Shown here piece by piece: positions 18,301 to 28,701 of a stretch of 64,000 nt of DNA (within the stretch, counting starts at the first letter, position 1; each line of letters begins with the position of its first letter). The stretch is from the NCBI RefSeq assembly GCF_002305855.1, contig NZ_CP022163.1, positions 6,262,292 to 6,326,291 of the forward strand. Reading direction: 5' to 3'. The notes beneath the pieces were generated by a model. It made no database searches. It was not told the DNA's origin and was given only the letters and a program-made list of their open reading frames with translations. Made by a program: the position numbers and the translations under genes. This DNA is from Melittangium boletus DSM 14713 (GTDB lineage: Bacteria > Myxococcota > Myxococcia > Myxococcales > Myxococcaceae).

Positions 18301-18743
18301 ACTCGGGCGGACGCGACGCGGCGACCCAGCTGCGCGACATCGCCCAGAAGGCCTCCCAGCCCTGGGACAAGGCCTTCGCCCAGGCGTCGCTGGCCCGGGT
18401 GCTGCTCGCCACCGGCGCGGCGAAGGAGGCGCGCGAGGCCGCGGACGAGGCGGTGCGGTTGGCGCCCTATTCCGGACGTTCCCACGTCGCCCTGGGCGCG
18501 GTGGCGCTCAAGCAGGGCGACGAGAAGACGGCCGTTCAGGCCCTCTCGCGCGCCGTGGAACTGGAGCCCGTGGACGGGTTGGCCTGGTTGTCCCTCGCGG
18601 ACGCGCTCGCCCGTCAGCCCTCGGAGAACGCCCGCGCCCTCCAGGCCTATGAGACCTTCCTCAAGCTCGCGGCGGGCTCGCCCGAGGCGGGCCGGGTGAA
18701 GAAGGCGCTTCCCGCGCTCCAGCGCAAGTCGGGAGGCCGGTAG
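15333..18743 (+). CDS. Large TPR protein with central membrane helix
   Basis: 1136 residues. Residues 1-140 hold about three TPRs (SLVERYEQLLAQDP ... ALALQPNDARV). Residues about 150-345 are a Pro/Ala/Glu-rich acidic linker. A membrane helix (VLAAVGVVLVLLGGALVL) lies near 367-388, and more than a dozen TPRs fill the rest. The N-terminal part should be cytoplasmic and the long TPR part periplasmic, the same plan as the zinc-ribbon/TPR protein at 1371-5561 but without the ribbon and GYF parts. The ATG at 15333 follows GAAGGGGGG; an in-frame ATG at 15348 is the alternative. A small membrane gene starts 1 bp after its stop. Confidence 0.87.
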   Translation: MVRHRMGKSLVERYEQLLAQDPASSVFVELAKALIAKGEHARVISVCEQGISHHPQSVTGRVLWGKALILMGRPAEAMAQFDQAVSIDKENPHAYNLISEVLLQRGLYRSALPILRKALALQPNDARVRGWMEQAQAALAGGPAPAFDDLNSLETPVSEEAPAEPPAPPSSDAEATASAPVSPDEAAPAPPPAPVGEASAPEETPVESMLSDADVSSVPALEAPGEAGASSADVPEVALPFDDEEAPVVMAASPEDEVVAVEAVSEGGEGNLLADLPPLEASPSEPEAPPAEPEPEPAESADPSRRGLLEGLPEVAVPSTRAAAPAPTPVPRAPAQDVAALAAAYERELRATLMPKDSGAFLSSRAMKVLAAVGVVLVLLGGALVLRVRQGGQALASTLDRTSQLLLKDTVPARQDALMLLSHVVSLEEDNTRGWALTAYAQALRYEETLDAEARTRALAALNHPGVRESYPAAALAADALLADERGRDAAGQALVSAVKLESSEVQGLAGEWLLSRGQTKDALERLTRALKLAPRNTRALVALGDYYRDAEDPVNALRLYSAAAKLVPEHAGARLGMAESRWMLGQDLEQALSELQSLESETALPVVVRERLRLVRGRLMTALGNAREARTLLADSGKGPLVPDFLVARGEAERASGDMAAAQRSFEEALKLAPGRDEAKEGLGRTLLQRDRAREVLSRIDGEARPVALVRAAAYTRLGDWKRARVELAHTRADAGYPAEAIIYLARADAAEGDRARAREALEKTLVAARRDKSRVRTALGMMHWQDKSLDKASALLETAIAEDTRNDEAAFALGQLRIAQGLPDVAVKPLTQAVERNGANGEARELLGRTLLSLGRTAEGLQQFEAWRLDSPESGAAHKGAALALLHSGRAKDAEAASARAVALSAADPEAHRVRADILFALGDTKGGFSALEGANKLDSKSPETFCAIASAFLRQGLVLNADKAFEAARREGPDTPCGQVGAHWVKDSGGRDAATQLRDIAQKASQPWDKAFAQASLARVLLATGAAKEAREAADEAVRLAPYSGRSHVALGAVALKQGDEKTAVQALSRAVELEPVDGLAWLSLADALARQPSENARALQAYETFLKLAAGSPEAGRVKKALPALQRKSGGR

Positions 18744-18744
18744 C

Positions 18745-19107
18745 GTGCCGTCCTCTCCCACGCCGCACCTGCCCCTGATGCGCATCATGGGCGGCAACGC
18801 CTTCCTGCTGTCCATCATCTATCTGGTGGTGGGCCTCGGCGTGGAAGTGGCGTGGCGGGTGCGGCCCTCGCTCTTCCTGCAGCGCTTGTCCCTGTCCCTC
18901 GACGCGCTGCCGGCACGGGCCCTGGAGTTGACGGGACTCGTGGTTCCCCTGCGTGACGCCTACCTCGCGGGCCGTATCTCCGAGTCCGTCCTGCGGCTCG
19001 TCTTTGGCGCCACCACCGTGTGCATCATCTACGGGCTCGCGGTGGGCGTGGGGCTGGTGATGGGCACGCTGCGCGGCCTGCTGCTGTACCGCGCCTCGAG
19101 GCGCTGA
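18745..19107 (+). CDS. Small two-helix membrane protein
   Basis: 120 residues starting with GTG one base after the TPR stop, so translation is almost certainly coupled. Two hydrophobic helices (about 18-36, AFLLSIIYLVVGLGVEVAW, and about 88-108, TTVCIIYGLAVGVGLVMG) flank an amphipathic segment. No family is recognised. The coupling suggests it partners the TPR protein in the inner membrane. It converges on recQ with a 22-bp gap. Confidence 0.72.
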   Translation: MPSSPTPHLPLMRIMGGNAFLLSIIYLVVGLGVEVAWRVRPSLFLQRLSLSLDALPARALELTGLVVPLRDAYLAGRISESVLRLVFGATTVCIIYGLAVGVGLVMGTLRGLLLYRASRR

Positions 19108-19129
19108 GCGCGCCTCACCGCGGGGCCTC

Positions 19130-21196
<2,067 letters not shown>

Positions 21197-21198
21197 CT

Positions 21199-21516
21199 TC
21201 AACGTTCCTTCTTCTCCGTCAACGACTCAGACGCTCCTGCGTCCAGGTCCAGCCCGTCAGGTACCGGAACGGACAGGCGGGCCCGCCATTCGGCCAGCTC
21301 CCGGGCCAGCCGGACGCCCGTCTCGACGTCCAAGCGGCCTTCGCGCACCACGTCGCCCTCCCGCACCTGGGGTGGCAACGCGGTGCGAGGCAGCGTGAAG
21401 GCCCGGCCGCCTCCCAGCGGCACCACCTGGGCCACGTCCTCCTCCAACACCTCCACCTGGAGGGCCCCTCCCGCTCCTCCGCACGCCACCCCACCCAGCG
21501 TCCCCAGCAGCCTCAT
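21199..21516 (-). CDS. DUF3006-like small protein
   Basis: 105 residues. The middle (VEVLEEDVAQVVPL ... VREGDVVREG) is a short beta-barrel of the DUF3006 type (about residues 20-65), followed by a helix and an acidic tail. The hydrophobic N-terminus MRLLGTLGGVACGG might be a weak signal. The start is set by an ATGA overlap with the radC stop and a GGGAG site seven bases upstream; an in-frame ATG at 21540 lies inside radC. Function is unknown. Its position between radC and recQ suggests co-expression with DNA-repair genes. Confidence 0.75.
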   Translation of the reverse strand: MRLLGTLGGVACGGAGGALQVEVLEEDVAQVVPLGGGRAFTLPRTALPPQVREGDVVREGRLDVETGVRLARELAEWRARLSVPVPDGLDLDAGASESLTEKKER

Positions 21517-22283
21517 CCACGCTCTCCCGCCATGCGCCATGGCCCCCGTTCCTCCCCACCCAGCCGCGGCAGGTCTCCGCGCTCCATCATCGAGACGTAC
21601 GTCCCATTGCCCACCACCACGTGATCCAGCACCTTGATGCCCAGCATCCGGCCCGCCTCGAGGAGTTGCGCGGTCAGGCTCAGGTCCTGCCCCGAGGGCT
21701 CGGGGTCCCCGGAGGGGTGGTTGTGCGCCAGCACGATGGCCGTGGCGCGCGCGGTGATGGCCGCGGCGAACACCTCGCGCGGGTCCACCATGCACGCGTT
21801 GATGGTGCCCTCGGCCACCCGTGCGTCGAGCAGCAGCACGTTGCGGGCGTTGAAGCACAGCACGTGGAAGACCTCGCGCCGCAGGGCCCCCAGGTGTGGG
21901 GTGAGGTACGTGAAGATTTCCCTCGGAGTGCGCAGGCGGGGGCGCCGCTCGGCCACCCGCTGGGCCCGACGCCCCAGCTCCAGCGCCGCCAACACCTGCG
22001 CGGTGCGCACCTGTCCCATTCCCGGCCGCGCGCACAAGGCCCTCGGGTCCTGCTGCACCAGGGCCTTGAGTCCCCCCGCGGGGGCGAGCAGCTCCGCGGC
22101 CAGGGCTCGCATGCGCGCGCTCGCGCCCCACAGCAGTCCCAGAAGCTCCGGGTCGGTGAGGGCTTCCGCTCCCAACCGGAACAGCCGCTCCCTCGCGTCT
22201 TCCCCCTCCGGCGTCTCCCTCACCGACCCCTCGCCCGCGGACCCCTCGCTCCCCACCGCCCCTCCCACCGTCCTGCGCTCCAT
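21513..22283 (-). CDS. radC: RadC family JAB/MPN-domain protein
   Basis: 256 residues. An N-terminal UPF0758 helical region with a helix-hairpin-helix (RPGMGQVRTAQVLAALELGRR) is followed by the JAB metalloprotease-like domain with AHNHPSGDPEPSGQD. Metal ligands are intact. Despite the name, a direct repair role for RadC is not established. The ATG at 22283 follows a strong GGAGGGAGG; the frame extends upstream to 22355 without family-like sequence. Its stop overlaps the DUF3006 start. Confidence 0.93.
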   Translation of the reverse strand: MERRTVGGAVGSEGSAGEGSVRETPEGEDARERLFRLGAEALTDPELLGLLWGASARMRALAAELLAPAGGLKALVQQDPRALCARPGMGQVRTAQVLAALELGRRAQRVAERRPRLRTPREIFTYLTPHLGALRREVFHVLCFNARNVLLLDARVAEGTINACMVDPREVFAAAITARATAIVLAHNHPSGDPEPSGQDLSLTAQLLEAGRMLGIKVLDHVVVGNGTYVSMMERGDLPRLGGEERGPWRMAGERG

Positions 22284-22471
22284 CCCGCCCTCCCTCCGCC
22301 CTCGCCGGATGAGCAACGCGCATGCCGTATTCGCGCGCCTCGTGAGGCCGGGCACCTCTCCGTCTCGGCTCCGTGGAAGTGGCTCGCCGCCGGGACGTGG
22401 AGGCCGCGCGTCGAGCGGTCGGGCGGGGGGCTCGGGTGTTGGACGGGGCGCCGCCGGTGCATAATCCCGCC

Positions 22472-23872
22472 ATGAGACGAATGGCCTTCGGTTGTCTGTT
22501 GCTGCTCGCCACGTTGTCCGGGTGCACCTCGCGCTTCGTGGACTTCGCCCCCGACGAGGAGGCCCTCTACGAGCAGCCGATCGACGAGGTCTGGCCCCAG
22601 GTGCGCGAGTACTTCGCCGCCAACGGTTTCATCCTCCGCGAGGCGCCGGGCACGGCCTCGCTGCAGACGGAGTGGCGCGAGGAGTTCGCCAACTCGCGGG
22701 TGGCCGCCTACTGGCACCGCTACCTCGTCATCGCGAAGCCCGAGGGCCCCCACCGCTGCAAGGTGGTCATCACCCGCGAGACGCGCAGCGCGAACTCGGC
22801 GCTCCGCGCCCCGGGCAGCGATCTCCTGTGGACGGTGGACGGACGCACCATCGACAACCACTCGGGCGTGGGCAGCCAGACCGCCATGCTCCTGGCGCAG
22901 CAGCAGGCGGATGGCGCGGCCGTCATCCTCGGCCAGTCCCAGCAGTCGGCGCGCGACATGGTGCTGGAGTGGCGCGTGTTCCGGAAGATCTCCCCCCTGC
23001 TCGCGCAGCGCACGAAGTCCCAGGACAGCCCCGACGTGGTGGTGCACCAGGACACGAGCATCGAGTGCGGCGTGCCCGTGCTCGGCCTGGGCAAGCTGGC
23101 GCGCGCGGGCAACGTGGTGCTGCTGGGCGAGCTGCATGGCACGCAGCAGGTGCCGCACTTCGTCGCCCAGAGCACGTGCCAGGTGGTCACCCAGGGCATC
23201 CCCGTGACGGTGGGCCTGGAGGTGCCAGCCGCGAACCAGGAACGGCTCGACACCTTCCTGGGCAGCGAGGGCACGGAGGCGGATTGGGCGAAGTTGATGG
23301 AGAGCCCCTTCTGGCGCAGCCCCTATCCGGATGGCCGCAACAGCGAGGGGGTGGTCTACCTGCTCGACGCCCTGCGCAAGCTGCGTGCCCAGCGGTTGGA
23401 CGTGAAGGTGTTCGCCTATGATCGTCCGCCCCTGGAGGGCGAGGCGCGCGAGGAGGCCATGGCCCAGAGGGTGCTGGAGGTGGCCGCCGCGTCGCCTGGC
23501 CGCGCGCTGCTGGTGGTGAGCGGCAACCTGCACCCGCGTCAGGTGCAGGGTCTGCCGTGGGCTCCGGGCTACCGCCCCATGGGCCTGCGACTCGCCGAGC
23601 AGCGTGCCCATGTCTACTCGTTGGACATCGCCTACAAGGGTGGCACGGCGTGGATCTGCGCCGTGAACCCGGAGCAGAAGCTGGACTGTGGCGTGAAGCC
23701 GGCCAAGGGCCAGGACAACGGGGACCGGTACTTCGTGCAGTTGTTCAGCGGACGCAATGCCCAGGGCTATGACGGCATCTTCTACGTGGGCGCCGTGACC
23801 GCGTCCCTGCCGGCGGTGTACGAGGGCGTGGAGCCCGCCGGGAGCGCCGCGTCCCACGCGTCTGGCAGGTAA
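22472..23872 (+). CDS. Lipoprotein with Tiki/ChaN-like C-terminal domain
   Basis: 466 residues. The N-terminus MRRMAFGCLLLLATLSGC is a lipoprotein signal. Residues about 25-205 form an uncharacterised alpha+beta domain. The C-terminal half begins VVLLGELHGTQQVPHF and continues with VTVGLEVP and ALLVVSGNLHPRQ, resembling the EreA/ChaN (Tiki) superfamily, whose GE-H and E motifs carry catalytic or metal residues. It may be a membrane-anchored hydrolase or heme-binding protein. It is divergent from radC; a hairpin at 23887-23914 separates it from the aminopeptidase gene. Confidence 0.75.
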   Translation: MRRMAFGCLLLLATLSGCTSRFVDFAPDEEALYEQPIDEVWPQVREYFAANGFILREAPGTASLQTEWREEFANSRVAAYWHRYLVIAKPEGPHRCKVVITRETRSANSALRAPGSDLLWTVDGRTIDNHSGVGSQTAMLLAQQQADGAAVILGQSQQSARDMVLEWRVFRKISPLLAQRTKSQDSPDVVVHQDTSIECGVPVLGLGKLARAGNVVLLGELHGTQQVPHFVAQSTCQVVTQGIPVTVGLEVPAANQERLDTFLGSEGTEADWAKLMESPFWRSPYPDGRNSEGVVYLLDALRKLRAQRLDVKVFAYDRPPLEGEAREEAMAQRVLEVAAASPGRALLVVSGNLHPRQVQGLPWAPGYRPMGLRLAEQRAHVYSLDIAYKGGTAWICAVNPEQKLDCGVKPAKGQDNGDRYFVQLFSGRNAQGYDGIFYVGAVTASLPAVYEGVEPAGSAASHASGR

Positions 23873-23886
23873 CGGCTACCGGGTGG

Positions 23887-23914
23887 GCGCCCCGCGTTTC
23901 TCCTGGCGGGGCGC
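23887..23914 (+). terminator. GC-rich hairpin without T tract
   Basis: A perfect 9-bp inverted repeat, GCGCCCCGC / GCGGGGCGC, with a 10-nt loop, 14 bp past the lipoprotein stop and 24 bp before the aminopeptidase start. It may terminate or attenuate transcription between the two genes. Confidence 0.5.
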
Positions 23915-23938
23915 GGCGGCGGCGCTAGCCTGGGGGCG

Positions 23939-25255
23939 ATGACCGCCTCCGCCGCCACCGACACCGCCGCCAACGATCTGCTGGCCTATATCGATGCCTC
24001 GCCCACGCCCTACCACGCGGTGCGTGAGACGAGCCGCCGCCTGCTGGCCCAGGGCTACCGGGCCCTTGATGAACGCGAGTCCTGGGAGCTCAAGCCCGGG
24101 GACAAGGTGTTCATCACCCGAGGGGACACCAGCATCGCCGCCTTCCACCTGGGCACGGCGCCCGTGGAGCGCGCGGGCTTCCGGCTGGTGGGGGCCCACA
24201 CGGACTCGCCCAACCTGCGCATCAAGCCCCAGCCCCACGCGGGCAAGGCCGGCTATCAGCAGCTCGGCGTGGAGGTGTACGGCGCTCCGCTCTTCAGCAC
24301 GTGGATGGACCGCGACCTGTCGCTCGCCGGGCGCGTGGTGACGGCGAAGGACGGACAGCTCGCGCACCATCTGGTGGACTTCCGCCGCCCGCTCTTGCGC
24401 ATCCCCAACCTCGCCATCCACCTCAACCGGGGCGTGAACAACGACGGCCTCAAACTCAACGCCCAGGAGCACCTGGTGCCCGTGCTCGCCCTGGAGCGCT
24501 CGGGCGCGGTGGACCTGAGGACCCTGCTCGTCGAGGAGCTGGCCCGAGCCAACGTCCACACCGTGCCCCAGGACATCCTCGGCTACGACTTGTGCCTCTA
24601 TGACACGCAGCCCTCCAGCCGCTCGGGCGCGTTCGGGGAATTCCTCCATGCGCCGCGCCTGGACAACCTCACGAGCAGCCACGCGGGCCTGTCCGCCCTG
24701 TTGGCCCTGGACGCGCCGGGCGAGGCGACTCGGGGGGTCATCCTCTACGATCACGAGGAGTGCGGCAGCGTGAGCGCCCAGGGCGCCGCCTCGCCCTTCC
24801 TGCGCGATCTGCTCGAGCGCATCACGCAGGCGCTCTCGGATGGACGGCGCGACGCGTTCCACCGGGCGATGCGCCAGTCCTTCCTGGTGTCGGCGGACAT
24901 GGCGCACGCGGTGCACCCCAACTACGCGTCCATGCACGAGCCCAAGCATCAGCCCCTGCTCGGAGGGGGCCCGGTCATCAAGTCCAACGTCAACCAGTCC
25001 TACGCGACCGATGGCGAGAGCTGGGCTTGGTTCGCCCTGTGCTGCCGGGAGGTGGGCGTGACGCCGCAGAACTTCGTCACCCGGACGGACCTGGGCTGCG
25101 GCAGCACGATTGGCCCCATCTCCGCGGGAGAGCTGGGCATCCGCACCGTGGACGTGGGCAGCCCCATGCTCTCCATGCACTCCATCCGGGAGATGGCCGC
25201 GGCGGCGGACGTGGCGGCGATGATCTCCGTGTTGCGCAATCTCTTCGCCCGCTGA
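23939..25255 (+). CDS. M18 family aminopeptidase
   Basis: 438 residues of the aspartyl aminopeptidase family (DNPEP/ApeB), cytosolic zinc enzymes that remove N-terminal acidic residues. Metal-site motifs are visible: GAHTDSPNLRIKP (first His and the bridging Asp), YDHEECGS (Glu pair) and MAHAVHPNY (late His). Length matches the family (about 430). No signal peptide. It stands between two GC-rich hairpins and is probably transcribed alone or with the preceding lipoprotein. Confidence 0.93.
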   Translation: MTASAATDTAANDLLAYIDASPTPYHAVRETSRRLLAQGYRALDERESWELKPGDKVFITRGDTSIAAFHLGTAPVERAGFRLVGAHTDSPNLRIKPQPHAGKAGYQQLGVEVYGAPLFSTWMDRDLSLAGRVVTAKDGQLAHHLVDFRRPLLRIPNLAIHLNRGVNNDGLKLNAQEHLVPVLALERSGAVDLRTLLVEELARANVHTVPQDILGYDLCLYDTQPSSRSGAFGEFLHAPRLDNLTSSHAGLSALLALDAPGEATRGVILYDHEECGSVSAQGAASPFLRDLLERITQALSDGRRDAFHRAMRQSFLVSADMAHAVHPNYASMHEPKHQPLLGGGPVIKSNVNQSYATDGESWAWFALCCREVGVTPQNFVTRTDLGCGSTIGPISAGELGIRTVDVGSPMLSMHSIREMAAAADVAAMISVLRNLFAR

Positions 25256-25263
25256 GCGAGGTG

Positions 25264-25288
25264 CCCGGGTCCCGTCCGGGAGCCCGGG
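25264..25288 (+). terminator. GC-rich hairpin after the aminopeptidase
   Basis: CCCGGG-TCCCG pairs with CGGGA-(G)-CCCGGG across a 2-nt loop, giving 11 pairs with one bulged G, 8 bp past the stop. No T tract follows, so it is a weak or factor-assisted terminator, or a leader hairpin of the cyclase gene. Confidence 0.45.
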
Positions 25289-25308
25289 TGGTAACGTCCC
25301 CGTCCATC

Positions 25309-26892
25309 ATGCAGCTCATCGTGAACCCGGGCCTGATGGACGAGCGGGTGTTCGAATTGCCCGAAGGCAGCGTGACCATTGGCCGCACGCAGGAGAGCAC
25401 CCTCTGCGTGTTTCATGGCAGCCTGTCACGCCGCCACGCACGGCTCGAGCGCCAGGGGGAGTACTTCCTCCTGGTGGATCTCCAGAGCAAGAACGGCACG
25501 TTCGTCGACGAGGTGCGGGTCGAGCGGTACCTGCTCCGGGTGGGTCAGTCCTTTCGTTGTGGCGAGGTGTACTTCACGCTCACCGTCTCCCGTGCCGAGT
25601 TCCGGGCCCTGTCTCCCTCTCAGGTGCAGTCGCTGCGCAACCGGCTGTCCCCGGGCTCCATGGGGGAACTGCTGGACGCGAGCAAGTCCTCGCCGGGCTC
25701 TGCCCTCAAGCTCAAGCACAAGAGCCAGGAGAGCGGGGCGAACGAGAAGCTCCAGGTCTTGCTCAAGGTGAGCCAGCTCCTGTCGTCGCCCGGGCACATC
25801 GAGGCGCTGCTCGAGCGCATCGTGGAGCTCGTCTTCCAGATCATGGAAGTGGATCGGGTGGCCCTGCTGTTGGTGGATCCGGCGACGGGGAGCCTGCGGC
25901 CCCGGGTGGCGAGGCTGTCCACGGGCGAGACTCCCTCGGGCCCGTTCTACAGCCAGCGCATCGTCGAGTACGTGCGCACCCGAAGCGTGGGGGCGCTCTT
26001 CTCCGACGCGTGGATGGACCCCCGGCTCAATGACGCCGCGTCGGTGGTGTCTCAGTCCATCCGCGCCTCCATGTGCGCTCCGCTCAAGCCCCGGGACGAG
26101 GTGCTGGGCGTGCTGTACGTGGACCACCTGTCCCAGGCCCATGGCTTCGGCGAGGAGGACCTGGAGTTCCTCACGGCGTTCGCCAACCAGGCCGCCATCG
26201 CGCTCGACAACTCGCTCCTCGCGCGGCGGCTCGAGGAGGAGGCGGTGCTGCGCAATGCCTACCTGCGCTTCTTTCCTCCGGCCACGCTCAAGAAGTTGCA
26301 CATGGCGCGGGGCGGTCCCCTGGAGACGATCGAGGCGGAGGTGACGGTGCTCTTCTCGGACATCAGCGACTTCACCGCGCTGTCCTCCTCGCTTGAGCCC
26401 CGGCAGGTGGTGGATCTGCTCAACGACTACTTCCCGGTGATGGCGGACATCGTCTTCCGGCACGAGGGGACGCTGGAGAAGTACATCGGAGATGCGTTGA
26501 TGGCGGTGTGGGGCGCGCCCTTCTCGCACCCGGACGACGCGGACCGGGCCGTGAGGGCCGCCGTGGAGATGCAGCGGGCCCTGGCCGGGTTGAACGCGCG
26601 CTGGAGGGAGCGGGGTTGGCCGGAGTTGCGCATCCACGTGGGGTTGAACACGGGTTGGGTGGCGGCGGGGAATATCGGCTCGGAGCAGTACCTGCAGTAC
26701 GCCACGCTCGGAGACGCGACCAACATCGCCAACCGGGTGTGCTCGGTCGCGGGGGCGGGGCAGATCTACATGACCGAGGCGACGTTCGCGCGCTGGCGGC
26801 AGCGGGACTGGCCCGTCACGGCCCTGGCTCCCACCCACGTGAAGGGCAAGGCGGAGGCCCTGCGGCTCTACCGGTTGGATTGGGCCGCGTGA
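25309..26892 (+). CDS. FHA-GAF-adenylate cyclase
   Basis: 527 residues. The FHA domain (about 5-92) has GRTQES, SRRHARL and SKNGTFVD and should bind phosphothreonine. A GAF domain follows (about 145-295). The class III cyclase domain (about 340-525) keeps both metal Asp residues (FSDISDFT, GDALMAVWG) and the adenine-specifying Lys and Asp (LEKYIGD, LGDATNIANR), so it should make cAMP. No membrane segment. The frame is open upstream to 24760, inside the aminopeptidase gene, but the FHA fold begins right at the ATG at 25309. It probably links Ser/Thr kinase signalling to cAMP, a common myxobacterial design. Confidence 0.92.
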   Translation: MQLIVNPGLMDERVFELPEGSVTIGRTQESTLCVFHGSLSRRHARLERQGEYFLLVDLQSKNGTFVDEVRVERYLLRVGQSFRCGEVYFTLTVSRAEFRALSPSQVQSLRNRLSPGSMGELLDASKSSPGSALKLKHKSQESGANEKLQVLLKVSQLLSSPGHIEALLERIVELVFQIMEVDRVALLLVDPATGSLRPRVARLSTGETPSGPFYSQRIVEYVRTRSVGALFSDAWMDPRLNDAASVVSQSIRASMCAPLKPRDEVLGVLYVDHLSQAHGFGEEDLEFLTAFANQAAIALDNSLLARRLEEEAVLRNAYLRFFPPATLKKLHMARGGPLETIEAEVTVLFSDISDFTALSSSLEPRQVVDLLNDYFPVMADIVFRHEGTLEKYIGDALMAVWGAPFSHPDDADRAVRAAVEMQRALAGLNARWRERGWPELRIHVGLNTGWVAAGNIGSEQYLQYATLGDATNIANRVCSVAGAGQIYMTEATFARWRQRDWPVTALAPTHVKGKAEALRLYRLDWAA

Positions 26893-26909
26893 TTCTCAAC
26901 CCGTCCTGT

Positions 26910-26941
26910 CAGGGGCAACCTCCGTGCTCGGAACGCCCCTG
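26910..26941. terminator. Convergent-gene hairpin
   Basis: CAGGGGC and GCCCCTG form a perfect 7-bp inverted repeat with an 18-nt loop between the convergent cyclase gene and the 556-residue gene. It is a modest bidirectional terminator candidate. Confidence 0.4.
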
Positions 26942-26955
26942 AGCGCGGACCCGGC

Positions 26956-28626
26956 CTACCGGTCGAAGAGCTGACGGACGAAGTCGACCCACATGGTCTC
27001 GCCCTTCATCGCCGTCTCGACCTGGGTGCCATGGCGCTCGTCGAAGTCCCGGGCTCCGGCGTAGGCGGTGTTGAGCAGGTCCGTCATCAACCGGGTCATT
27101 CCCGCCTTGTCCGCCTTCAAGTCCCCATTGAGGAAGTCGGCGAGGAGCGAGGACACCAGCTTCTCGGCCTCGCTCTTGGCCATGTTCCCCACGGTGCCGC
27201 CCGCGTCCAGGGGCTTGGCGACCAGGCCGACGATGGTGCTGGCGAGTGCCTTGCGCGCGGCCTGCTGCTCGCCGTTGTCCTTGGCGGCGAGGGAATAGCC
27301 CGTGACCAGCGAGCCCAACACGTCACCCAGCTGCTTGGCGAACAGTTCGTTGCTCGGAGTGTTCGGATCGTCGTCGTGCCGCGCCGGGTCGAGCATCTGC
27401 CCGCGCAGATCGCCCATGAAGTCCGAGATGAACTGGTCGAACGACGGATCCTGGCCGGGGTTGGCGAAGACCGCGTCACGGAAGAAGAGGCCCAGTGCCC
27501 GCTGCGAGCCATCGAAGGGACTGTCGGCGGCGCCGGTGTTGTTGAAGAGCCGGCCGGTGATGCCCTGCGCATCGCTCTGGAAGAGCGTCTTCAGGTTGTC
27601 CACGAGCGATTGACGGTTCGGGTCGCCCGTGGAGGCGTTGCCCAGCGCGAGCGAGGCGTCCCGGAAGACACGGGCGCGCACGTCCGCGTACTGGTCTCCC
27701 TGGAGGTCCGCCGTCATGCCCACCATGCGCTCCAGGCCATCGGCGCGGAAGCTCGGCCAGTCGGAGTGGAAGCTGTCCGAGGGCGGGGGGGTCTCCAGGC
27801 CGTTCTTCAGCAGGGTGCTGAGATCGCTGGCGGACCAGGTGTCCGCGACATGCTGGACGAGCTCGGGGTCCGAGGCGATGACCTGACCGGCCATGCGGGC
27901 CGCGAAGGAGGCGTCATGGCCCGAGCCGAGCGCCGAGGACTTGACGCCCTCGAGGAAGCCCAGCTTCGCCTCCTGGCTGGCGCCATTCGCGAGGATCATG
28001 CCGGCCTGGGGGTTGTTCTTCCCGGCCTCCTTGCCCACCGCTTCCTGGAAGGCGGGCGGCATGGCGTTGAGCGATTCCGCCACGGCGGAGAAGGCGCGCT
28101 GGGCATCCGCCTCGGTCGGATAGGTGTTGTGGTTGTCTCCGCTGACGGCATTGACCGCGTCGCCCATCAACTGGCTGGTGAGCTCGGGGCCCAACTCCTC
28201 GTACAACTCCCGCAGGAACTCGGGGTCGTCCTTGTGGGCCTCCACCGTCTCCAGGAAGTCCTGGGCCCGGTAGGTCTCCCATTCCGCGGTGGCATAGTTG
28301 TCTTCGTTCTTCAGCCGTGCCGCGGCCTCGGCGCCGCTCGACGCATCGGCGGCCTGTCCCGAGGAATCGACCGAGGCTTTCGCGGCCCTCGAAAGCGTCT
28401 GCGACTGGAGGGTCGCCAGGAGCTCGGTGTTCCGGGGCGCGATGTCTCTCGTGGCCTTCGCGGAGGTGAACTGGTCCTTGCCGTAGTCACGGACCACGGA
28501 GGGCTGGGCAGCAGGGGTGGCGGTCGCCGGAGCACGGGTCGGGGTGCTCGCCGTGTCCGAAGAGGGCCGCGAGCTGACCGTCTTGGAGAGGGACGACGGA
28601 GAGTTTCGATTCGAGATGCCACTCAT
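26956..28626 (-). CDS. Hypothetical Ser/Thr-rich helical protein
   Basis: 556 residues, not recognised. Residues 1-60 are Ser/Thr/Pro/Ala-rich with no hydrophobic signal core. The rest is mostly helical and Ala/Asp/Gly-rich with no Cys, membrane helix or obvious catalytic motif. Myxobacteria carry several proteins with similar Ser/Pro-rich starts, sometimes exported by non-classical routes; no secretion claim is made here. It is divergent from the GNAT gene and convergent with the cyclase gene, so it is probably monocistronic. Confidence 0.72.
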   Translation of the reverse strand: MSGISNRNSPSSLSKTVSSRPSSDTASTPTRAPATATPAAQPSVVRDYGKDQFTSAKATRDIAPRNTELLATLQSQTLSRAAKASVDSSGQAADASSGAEAAARLKNEDNYATAEWETYRAQDFLETVEAHKDDPEFLRELYEELGPELTSQLMGDAVNAVSGDNHNTYPTEADAQRAFSAVAESLNAMPPAFQEAVGKEAGKNNPQAGMILANGASQEAKLGFLEGVKSSALGSGHDASFAARMAGQVIASDPELVQHVADTWSASDLSTLLKNGLETPPPSDSFHSDWPSFRADGLERMVGMTADLQGDQYADVRARVFRDASLALGNASTGDPNRQSLVDNLKTLFQSDAQGITGRLFNNTGAADSPFDGSQRALGLFFRDAVFANPGQDPSFDQFISDFMGDLRGQMLDPARHDDDPNTPSNELFAKQLGDVLGSLVTGYSLAAKDNGEQQAARKALASTIVGLVAKPLDAGGTVGNMAKSEAEKLVSSLLADFLNGDLKADKAGMTRLMTDLLNTAYAGARDFDERHGTQVETAMKGETMWVDFVRQLFDR

Positions 28627-28701
28627 GGAGGAATCCTGGGCCCTGGGCTGGCGTCGGGAGGGGTGTTCCTTTTATCGAAAGTCGTGAAGCAAAGTTTCCT
28701 T

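Noticed and set aside
15273..18818. Minus-strand open frame (1181 codons) opposite the large TPR gene
   Set aside because: Shadow frame; Arg/Gly/His-rich with no domain, while the plus strand has clear TPRs.
25309..26892. Start of the cyclase at 24760
   Set aside because: That extension lies inside the M18 aminopeptidase gene in another frame; FHA starts at 25309.
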